A DNA stretch of 12,443 nt from Deltaproteobacteria bacterium (GTDB lineage Bacteria > Desulfobacterota > Desulfobacteria > Desulfobacterales > SURF-7). Both the position numbers and the translations under genes were made by a program. Under the pieces are notes generated by a model. It saw nothing but the letters and a program-made list of their open reading frames with translations. It was not told the origin of the DNA and ran no database searches. Positions 7,412-12,443 of the stretch are shown here, one piece after another (positions within the stretch are counted from its first letter, which is position 1; the number at the start of each line of letters is the position of its first letter). The DNA lies in assembly GCA_019307665.1 (NCBI GenBank), contig JAFDJC010000072.1:1-12443 (forward strand), given 5' to 3'.

Positions 7412-8029
7412 TTATAATGGAGTGGTTTCCTTTGAAAAAAAGCTGTAGATCATATCGGTCAATTCATTGATAAGGCGTTTTTCATCAATTTTTGAACCGA
7501 TGAATTTTGCAGTATGTGCAACATTTTCAACTGCATTGTGGATGACAATTGCTGCTGCAAGAGGGTCTTTTACGCTCAAACGGGTTATGTTGTTTTCAAT
7601 AAGATGCTTGACCTGTTCTACTTCCCGGTTGCGCTCCCTGTCGTATATTCGGTTAATGTCAGGATCAGAGTACCTCAAAGCATGTGTCTGTCGGTGAAAT
7701 TCAGGTGAAATGTCATATGCCTTAAAGACGCTCTCAATGATCAGCTTTATATCATCACGGCCCAGTTCATGGATAGAAAAGTTATCCATCGGCTTCCAGA
7801 TGGTTGTATAGTGGCGATCAAGATAATCTTCGAGCATTTCGAGAAGGAGTGTTTTTTTATTTTTAAAATAGGAATAAAAGCTTCCAATGGAAACGCCGGC
7901 CTTCCCGACAATCTCTTTTGAGTTTGTCCCATGGATTCCTTTTTTGGCAAACAATTGAAACGCAGCTTTCATGATACGATTTTTCGTTTGAATGCCGCGA
8001 TGCTGCTTTGGTGTTCTGACTTTGCTCAT
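7412..8029 (-). CDS. TetR/AcrR-family transcriptional repressor
   Basis: A 205-residue protein of typical TetR length. The N-terminal DNA-binding domain has the usual pattern: RIMKAAFQLFAKKGIHGTNSK, then IVGKAGVSIGSFYSYFKNKKTLLLEML, with the helix-turn-helix at about 35-54. The all-helical C-terminal half is the ligand and dimer domain and shows no diagnostic motif. ATG 8029 is chosen, with GAGGTG about 13 nt upstream; an in-frame GTG at 8044 overlaps that ribosome site and is less likely. It is divergent from the zinc dehydrogenase and heads the kinase-RLP operon. A near-ideal palindrome lies in the dehydrogenase promoter, so it very likely represses that operon until an inducer binds. The inducer is unknown, perhaps an acyl-CoA-like or lipophilic pathway intermediate. 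Confidence 0.93.
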   Translation of the reverse strand: MSKVRTPKQHRGIQTKNRIMKAAFQLFAKKGIHGTNSKEIVGKAGVSIGSFYSYFKNKKTLLLEMLEDYLDRHYTTIWKPMDNFSIHELGRDDIKLIIESVFKAYDISPEFHRQTHALRYSDPDINRIYDRERNREVEQVKHLIENNITRLSVKDPLAAAIVIHNAVENVAHTAKFIGSKIDEKRLINELTDMIYSFFSKETTPL

Positions 8030-8064
8030 TTTATTACACCGCACCTCATGTCAATTAAAAACAA

Positions 8065-8093
8065 AATATACATACCGGGAGCCTATTTGTCAA
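8065..8093 (-). promoter_or_regulatory. Sigma-70 promoter of tetR-kinase-RLP operon
   Basis: On the minus strand, TTGACA (8093-8088) and TATATT (8070-8065) are separated by exactly 17 bp. The -35 box is a full match and the -10 box is 5 of 6. Transcription would start near 8058, about 30 nt before the tetR start codon. No obvious copy of the palindrome at 8171-8188 overlaps it. Confidence 0.65.
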
Positions 8094-8140
8094 CACATAA
8101 TAAATGCGAACAATATTTCATAAAATAATTATAACATCAA

Positions 8141-8160
8141 GAAATAAAAAGAAATAAAAA
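8141..8160 (+). repeat. Tandem 10-bp A-rich repeat, possible UP element
   Basis: GAAATAAAAA occurs twice in a row, with a period of one helical turn, and ends 3 bp before the TTGACA of the dehydrogenase promoter. This position and composition are those of an UP element contacted by the RNA polymerase alpha subunit. The surroundings are AT-rich, so the repeat may carry no function. Confidence 0.4.
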
Positions 8161-8163
8161 CTG

Positions 8164-8192
8164 TTGACAATATGAATAAATATTCATAAATA
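8164..8192 (+). promoter_or_regulatory. Sigma-70 promoter of the dehydrogenase-SCP2-TPP enzyme operon
   Basis: A perfect TTGACA lies at 8164-8169. The -10 box is less clear: CATAAA (8185-8190, 15-bp spacer) or TAAATA (8187-8192, 17-bp spacer). The weak -10 region and the operator lying between the boxes fit a tightly repressed promoter. The leader to ATG 8252 is about 50 nt. Confidence 0.55.
8171..8188. promoter_or_regulatory. Probable TetR-family operator
   Basis: TATGAATAAATATTCATA consists of two exact 8-bp inverted arms around a 2-bp centre. Its core, TGAATA and TATTCA with AA between, resembles known operators of FadR-type TetR repressors (TGAATGA and TCATTCA arms). It occupies the spacer and -10 region of the dehydrogenase promoter, so a bound dimer would block RNA polymerase. 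The nearest regulator gene is the divergent TetR protein. Confidence 0.72.
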
Positions 8193-8251
8193 AACTTATG
8201 CATATTGATTGATGTTCCATTCAACCAAACGTTATTATTTGGGAGGACATT

Positions 8252-9472
8252 ATGAAAGCACTGCAGTTTAGCGTTACTGTTCCAAAATTCATTGCCGCAA
8301 AGGGCCTCAAGACATTTTTTGGGAACAGCGTTTTTTTTGGCGGTCCTACCAAAACTATTAAAATAGTTGATATACCCGAGCCAACACTCCCCTCACAGGA
8401 CTGGGTCAAGATTCGAACCGTCTATTGCGGTTTCTGCGGGAGCGATTTGAGCTTATTTCTCTTGAAAGGCTCTCCCACCTCATCCCCGTTCACTTCTTTT
8501 CCCTGTATCGTCGGACATGAAACAGTAGGTGAAATTGTAGAGACTGGCGATGCTGTCCGGGGCTTCAAGGCCGGTGACCTTGTGGCCGTCAATCCGATAT
8601 TGGGATGTGAGGCGCGGGGCATATCCCCTCTTTGTTCAAGCTGCAAGTCTGGTAGGAGCAGCAATTGTGAAAACTTTGCCGAGGGGAAGTTGCCTCCGGG
8701 TATGTTTCTTGGAATCAACAGCGGCATGAACGGGGGATTTGCACCTTTTTTGGTGGCTCACCAAAGCCAGCTTTTTATGGTTCCTGATGGAGTCAGCAAG
8801 GAGTCTGCCGTTATGACCGAGCCGGTGTCGGTGGCTTTGCAGGCAATATTTGACAACATGCCGCTTAAAGGCGAAAAAATACTGGTAATCGGTGGTGGCG
8901 TTATCGGGAATCTTATTATCCAATCGGCACGGGCTCTTGTGCCCGACTGCCATATTTCCTTGATAGAGCCGTCTTCTTTTGCCGTGGATTTTGCCCGGCG
9001 TGTTGGGGCTGATGAAATCATAGCCCCTGACAGAGTTTTTGCGGAAACCGCCAGGATCACTAATGCAAAAGTATACAAACCCATGCTTGGTATGGAAATC
9101 CCCATGGGCGGATTTAACAGGATCTACGATAATGTCGGCAATGCATCTACGCTAAATCTCTCCATGCGTCTTTTGTCCGCTATGGGAACGCTGAGTGTCG
9201 TGGGAATCGGTGAGGATGTAAAACTTGATCTTACTCCGCTCTGGCTGAAACTTCAGACAGTGAAAGGGGTTTATGCTTATGGCATGGTGACATACAACGG
9301 AGAGAATCGCCATGTGTTTGAGATTGCGCTCGAACTTATGAAACAGGAAAAAATAAAAGCGGAAATGCTGGTAACCCATAAATTCAGGCTTGAGGATTAC
9401 CGGCAGATGATAAAAGTGAATATGAGCAAGGGTAAGCACCAGGCCGTGAAGACCGTGGTTTCGTTTAATTAA
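8252..9472 (+). CDS. Zinc-dependent medium-chain alcohol/polyol dehydrogenase (MDR)
   Basis: A 406-residue zinc MDR. Catalytic zinc ligands are Cys62 (CGFCGSD), His89-Glu90 (GHE) and probably Glu190 (MTEPVS). The structural zinc lobe has Cys128, Cys131 and Cys139 plus an earlier Cys119; the first spacing is 8 residues instead of the usual 2, so there is an insertion. The Rossmann motif is VIGGGVIGN (212-220). The N-terminus carries about 20 extra residues (an FFGNSVFFGGPTK region) compared with a minimal MDR. GGGAGG precedes ATG 8252 by 5-6 nt. The likely reaction is NAD(P)-dependent oxidation of an alcohol or polyol to a carbonyl. It is the first gene of the rightward operon, with a TetR-type operator in its promoter, and is followed after 23 bp by an SCP2-like gene. 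Substrate unknown. Confidence 0.93.
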   Translation: MKALQFSVTVPKFIAAKGLKTFFGNSVFFGGPTKTIKIVDIPEPTLPSQDWVKIRTVYCGFCGSDLSLFLLKGSPTSSPFTSFPCIVGHETVGEIVETGDAVRGFKAGDLVAVNPILGCEARGISPLCSSCKSGRSSNCENFAEGKLPPGMFLGINSGMNGGFAPFLVAHQSQLFMVPDGVSKESAVMTEPVSVALQAIFDNMPLKGEKILVIGGGVIGNLIIQSARALVPDCHISLIEPSSFAVDFARRVGADEIIAPDRVFAETARITNAKVYKPMLGMEIPMGGFNRIYDNVGNASTLNLSMRLLSAMGTLSVVGIGEDVKLDLTPLWLKLQTVKGVYAYGMVTYNGENRHVFEIALELMKQEKIKAEMLVTHKFRLEDYRQMIKVNMSKGKHQAVKTVVSFN

Positions 9473-9495
9473 ATTAATTGTTAAAGGAGAAACAG

Positions 9496-9852
9496 ATGAA
9501 ATTTTCCATACTTCTTTTTGCCCTGTCCAAGATTATATGGATAGCCGCATTAACAAATAAAGCCTTTAAACATTACATCAGAAATACGAGCGCAAGAATC
9601 CTCATTAAAACTAAAGATGGGCAACGAGCCAGGCTGATCATATTTAACAAGGGGAAAATATCATCTCTGCCCGGTGATAATAAAGATTTTGATGTGGCAC
9701 TTGTCTGGAAGGATGCAGCAACCGGTTTTTCCGTGATGATTGATAAAAGCGATGATGCGTCATTTAATGCTGCTGCGGAAGGGAAGTTGAAAGTTCATGG
9801 AATGAGTATTTATGCCCAGTGGTTTGAGGATGGAATGAAGCTGGTTATGTAG
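9496..9852 (+). CDS. Small SCP2-like (sterol carrier) protein with hydrophobic N-terminus
   Basis: Start chosen at ATG 9496, where AAAGGAG lies 6 nt upstream; a TTG further upstream would place the ribosome site inside the gene. The 118-residue protein has a C-terminal half typical of SCP2 folds: strands around ARILIKTKDGQRARLIIFNKGKI, then DFDVALVWKDA, then a final helix region AAAEGKLKVHGMSIYAQWFEDGMKLV. SCP2 domains bind lipids, sterols or acyl-CoAs in a hydrophobic tunnel and pass them to enzymes. Unusually, residues 3-19 (FSILLFALSKIIWIAAL) are strongly hydrophobic and could be a membrane anchor or an amphipathic helix. It sits between the dehydrogenase (23 bp) and TPP enzyme (61 bp) genes, which suggests it presents a lipophilic substrate to them. 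The SCP2 assignment is by pattern, not by search. Confidence 0.72.
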   Translation: MKFSILLFALSKIIWIAALTNKAFKHYIRNTSARILIKTKDGQRARLIIFNKGKISSLPGDNKDFDVALVWKDAATGFSVMIDKSDDASFNAAAEGKLKVHGMSIYAQWFEDGMKLVM

Positions 9853-9860
9853 TAAAGAAG

Positions 9861-9890
9861 GATTAAGATTATGATTATGATTAAGATTTT
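9861..9890 (+). repeat. Short hexamer tandem repeat (GATTAA/GATTAT)
   Basis: Five consecutive 6-bp units read GATTAA, GATTAT, GATTAT, GATTAA, GATTTT in the gap between the SCP2 and TPP enzyme genes. It ends about 10 bp before the AAAGGAGGGG ribosome site of the next gene. A unit change would alter only spacing, not a reading frame. It could be a microsatellite or a chance AT-rich tract. Confidence 0.5.
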
Positions 9891-9913
9891 TAAATAACAT
9901 AAAGGAGGGGACT

Positions 9914-11581
9914 ATGTCACAGATATACGGGGGACATCTTGTAGCAAAGTATTTAAAGGAAATTGAACTTGTCGACACAGTATTTACAATTTCAGGCGGG
10001 CACATTGAAAACATTTTAGACGGGTTTACCGAATACAATATTCGCACCATTGATGTCCGTCACGAACAGGCCGCTGCAATGATGGCGCATGCATGGTCAA
10101 TATATAAAAATGAGCCGGGCGTTTGTTTGGTAACGGCAGGCCCGGGGTTTACAAATGCGTTGACAGGTATCGTGAATGCATATCTGGACAATGCTCCTTT
10201 GGTAGTTCTCTGCGGCAGGCACCCGTTGCGTGATGACTTGAAAGGCGCGCTTCAGGAGATGAACCAGATCGACATGGTCAAGCCGGTGACCAAATGGAGT
10301 GCAACCTGCTTTGAAACAAAGCGGATTCCTGAATATCTTTCCATAGCCTTCAGGCAGGCAGTCATGGGCAGACCGGGACCTGTGTTTCTTGAACTGCCGC
10401 CGGATATTCTTTTTGTTCAGATTGATGAGGAGACAGTCGATATGCCTGCCCGAAAGGTTTATAAGCCTTCGGCCCATCCCGAAGATTCAGAATTGCAGGA
10501 AGCTGCACGACTGATCAATGAAGCGCAAAAGCCTCTGTTGGTTGGCGGCAGCGGTGTTGGCATGAGTGACTGTGGCGATGTGCTGAAAACTTTTATTGAA
10601 AAAACCGGCGTTCCTTTTTCACTTTTAAATAACGGCAGAGGGCATATTCCGGATGATCATCCGCTTTCCATCAATGACGGGGGATTCAACGGTGTCATGT
10701 CAGGACTGCCCCAGGCGGACGTAGTGATTGCCGCCGGAATCCGTTTCAACTGGGTGTTGCAGTCCACACATCTGTTTCCCCAGGCAAAGGTCGTCAGGAT
10801 CGATATCGACCCCTATGAAATCGATCGGAACCGGTCATCGGAAGTGGGCCTTACAGGTGATTGCGGGGATGTGTTCAGCCGACTCACACCCATGGTTCAG
10901 GAACGGGATCACAGTACCTGGCTGGGCAGGCTAAGGAATGCTTATAAGGCGTTTATGGTCACTGAGCTGGAAAAGCGGTCCACACCATCTGACCCCATAC
11001 ACCCGATTCGTCTTGTGAATCAGATCATGGAAGTTTTTGGCCAGGATGCATTCTATGTCGCAGATGGGGGCGATACAAGCTATTACGGGTTTGCCGGATT
11101 CACATCATCACTAAAAGCCGGAGTGCAGATTCCCGCCGGTGCACTGCTCGGATGCCTCGGAACAGGCATACCGTTTGCCATGGCAGCCAAACTGGCAAAT
11201 CCCGACAAGCCGGTAATTGTACTCAACGGAGACGGCTCCTTTGGATTCAACAGTATGGAATTTGACACCGCGGTTCGGCATAACATTCCGATTATATGCG
11301 TGGTCAACAACGACTGCGCCTGGGGCATGATCAAACATTCACAGGCGATGAGTATAGGTGCGGACCGCTGTACGTGCGCGGAACTGGGCATGCGGCAATA
11401 TGAAAAAATGGTGGAAGGCCTGGGCGGATATGGCGAACTGGTGACAAAAGATGAAGATATCATTCCGGCTATTAAACGGGCTGTTGATTCAGGCAAGCCT
11501 GCCTGTATAAATGTGGTAACGGATCCGACCGTAACCAGCCCGGCAACGGTTATGTTTTATCAGAATCTTTCTGATTTTTAA
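9914..11581 (+). CDS. Thiamine-diphosphate enzyme, acetolactate synthase / lyase superfamily
   Basis: A complete 555-residue protein with the three domains of the family. The Pyr domain carries the catalytic Glu51 (RHEQAA) and TAGPGFTNALTGIVNAY. The central domain follows, with GRPGPVFLELPPDI before it. The PP domain has GDG (439-441) and Asn465-Asn466 at the expected TPP-Mg spacing, in GDGSFGFNSMEFDTAV and ICVVNNDCAWG. Substrates of the superfamily range from pyruvate (acetolactate synthase) to benzaldehyde, oxalyl-CoA and 2-hydroxyacyl-CoA. The MVKPVTKW segment is closer in style to the benzaldehyde lyase and 2-hydroxyacyl-CoA lyase groups, but this cannot be settled by eye. No regulatory subunit gene follows, which argues against biosynthetic acetolactate synthase. 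It probably breaks or makes a C-C bond next to a carbonyl, between an SCP2 protein and an SCP2-E1 fusion. AAAGGAGGGG precedes the ATG. Confidence 0.92.
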   Translation: MSQIYGGHLVAKYLKEIELVDTVFTISGGHIENILDGFTEYNIRTIDVRHEQAAAMMAHAWSIYKNEPGVCLVTAGPGFTNALTGIVNAYLDNAPLVVLCGRHPLRDDLKGALQEMNQIDMVKPVTKWSATCFETKRIPEYLSIAFRQAVMGRPGPVFLELPPDILFVQIDEETVDMPARKVYKPSAHPEDSELQEAARLINEAQKPLLVGGSGVGMSDCGDVLKTFIEKTGVPFSLLNNGRGHIPDDHPLSINDGGFNGVMSGLPQADVVIAAGIRFNWVLQSTHLFPQAKVVRIDIDPYEIDRNRSSEVGLTGDCGDVFSRLTPMVQERDHSTWLGRLRNAYKAFMVTELEKRSTPSDPIHPIRLVNQIMEVFGQDAFYVADGGDTSYYGFAGFTSSLKAGVQIPAGALLGCLGTGIPFAMAAKLANPDKPVIVLNGDGSFGFNSMEFDTAVRHNIPIICVVNNDCAWGMIKHSQAMSIGADRCTCAELGMRQYEKMVEGLGGYGELVTKDEDIIPAIKRAVDSGKPACINVVTDPTVTSPATVMFYQNLSDF

Positions 11582-11727
11582 GCTTATTGTTGACTCATGG
11601 GAGAAAATTTATAAAAGCACTAAAGAACTATGCAATGCTGGAAATTAGACAGAGTCGTGTAATAGGTAATTAATGACTTTGGAGTTCTACTCGCAACCCT
11701 GTTAAATTATTTTTGGGGAGGGATGTT

Positions 11728-12443
11728 ATGACAACATATAAAAACCAGGAAGAATTTGAGGCCATTTTATCAAGACTGTGGGATAAAATTTGTACTACTC
11801 CGAAAATTGTAGAATCAGTGTCAGGAGTAAAACTTATTGCACGATTTCGATACACAGATTATCCATCTGCTCTCTATATCGACCTTTATGGAGACGTACC
11901 CAAATATTTTTTTAATCCAGAAGATGAGGTGCAGCCTGATGTGGACATGATTCTGTCGTCTGATACTAGTCATAAGTTCTGGATGGAAGATTTAAATGTT
12001 CCCATGGCCATTGCAACCCGGAAGATTATTCCAAAAGGATCTATTCAAAAAGCGTTGAAACTCATCCCAGCATTAAAACCGGCATTTGCCATGTACCCTG
12101 ATGTACTTAAAGAGTTCGGGCGAGATGACTTACTATTAAAAACTTCTAATCGGAAAGTAAAAAAGAAGCTGCCGATATTCAATCTTATTAATTTTTTCAA
12201 AAAAAAAGAAATCAATCCGGATGTTCTACCCGAATTCCCGATTACGTTTAGGACGAATAAAACCGGCAAGCCTGAAGTTAAAGAGAGAAAAGAGCGCACA
12301 CCCGTCACAGACCAAGGCTTATTAAAAACAATGTGCGTAATTCGCGAATTTGAAAAACATTTGTCTGCTGCATTTAAAGAAGGAGAACTCCCCACAGAAG
12401 CAATTCATCTGTCCATTGGGCAGGAGGCTGTGGCTGCTGGTGT
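11728..12443 (+). CDS. SCP2-like domain fused to dehydrogenase E1 alpha subunit, cut by window edge
   Basis: ATG 11728 follows GGAGG (11717-11721) by 6 nt, and all 238 codons to the edge are open. Residues about 10-130 look like an SCP2 lipid-binding domain: an IARFRYTDYPSALYIDL sheet, DVDMILSSDTSHKFWMEDLNVPMA, then KGSIQKALKLIPALKPAFAMY. A Lys-rich, low-complexity linker spans about 138-191. From about 197 the protein begins a typical E1 alpha: LLKTMCVIREFEKHL, then EAIHLSIGQEAVAAG, which is the start of the pyruvate/acetoin/branched-chain 2-oxoacid dehydrogenase E1 alpha family. These subunits use TPP to decarboxylate 2-oxoacids or cleave acetoin and pass the acyl group to lipoyl-E2. E1 beta and E2 would be expected beyond the right edge. 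Fusion to SCP2 is, as far as I know, not described. The gene follows the TPP enzyme by 146 bp, in which no clear terminator or promoter is seen. Confidence 0.85.
   Translation, partial: MTTYKNQEEFEAILSRLWDKICTTPKIVESVSGVKLIARFRYTDYPSALYIDLYGDVPKYFFNPEDEVQPDVDMILSSDTSHKFWMEDLNVPMAIATRKIIPKGSIQKALKLIPALKPAFAMYPDVLKEFGRDDLLLKTSNRKVKKKLPIFNLINFFKKKEINPDVLPEFPITFRTNKTGKPEVKERKERTPVTDQGLLKTMCVIREFEKHLSAAFKEGELPTEAIHLSIGQEAVAAG

Noticed and set aside
8636..9105. Two leftward ORFs of 105-115 codons opposite the zinc dehydrogenase
   Set aside because: They overlap each other and a clear dehydrogenase gene, and show no recognisable domain.
9914..11581. Biosynthetic acetolactate synthase (ilvB)
   Set aside because: No regulatory subunit or branched-chain amino acid genes are adjacent; the context is catabolic and TetR-controlled.
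11582..11727. Possible promoter (TTGACT at 11590 with TATAAA downstream) before the SCP2-E1 alpha gene
   Set aside because: The spacer is only about 14 bp and no better -10 box is present. Read-through from the upstream gene is as likely.
12045..12395. Leftward ORF of 116 codons near the right edge
   Set aside because: It is antisense to the SCP2-E1 alpha fusion frame, which has a good ribosome site and domain matches.

Overview
The window looks like accessory catabolic DNA from a Gram-negative bacterium of about 45-50 % GC with sigma-54 control. The gene mix (XylR/DmpR-type activator, SCP2 proteins, TPP enzymes, RuBisCO-like protein) would fit a metabolically versatile deltaproteobacterium such as a Desulfobacterales sulfate reducer. 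That placement is inference from gene content and style, not proof. No rRNA, tRNA, CRISPR array, insertion sequence or attachment site is visible.

Left block (1-4266). Two NAD(P)-dependent oxidoreductase genes, an SDR followed by an NAD-dependent epimerase/dehydratase that runs off the left edge, are transcribed leftward. Divergent from them lies a sigma-54 enhancer-binding activator with an XylR-N/V4R sensor, closely followed by an FkbM-type methyltransferase. The 269-bp divergent region holds a very good -24/-12 promoter pointing at the SDR gene. About 110 bp upstream of its predicted start is a perfect 18-bp inverted repeat centred on one base. This is the expected layout of a sigma-54 promoter with an upstream activator site, so the activator probably switches on the SDR-epimerase operon.

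Middle block (4289-8029), leftward: a TetR-family repressor, an FGGY carbohydrate kinase and a RuBisCO-like protein (RLP). The RLP keeps the carbamylated-lysine metal site but lacks several residues needed for CO2 fixation. It is therefore probably an enolase, isomerase or decarboxylase acting on the phosphorylated product of the kinase.

Right block (8252-12443), rightward and divergent from tetR: a zinc medium-chain dehydrogenase, a small stand-alone SCP2-like protein, a thiamine-diphosphate enzyme of the acetolactate synthase/benzaldehyde lyase/2-hydroxyacyl-CoA lyase superfamily, and an ORF cut by the right edge. That last ORF joins an N-terminal SCP2-like domain to the start of a 2-oxoacid/acetoin dehydrogenase E1 alpha subunit. 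The promoter in front of the dehydrogenase carries a near-ideal TetR-type palindrome.

Taken together, the middle and right blocks look like one TetR-controlled catabolic unit: oxidation, phosphorylation, RLP chemistry on a sugar-like moiety, then TPP-dependent C-C cleavage or oxidative decarboxylation. Two SCP2 domains suggest that a substrate or intermediate is hydrophobic or lipid-linked. I do not know a described pathway with this composition. The substrate cannot be read from sequence alone.
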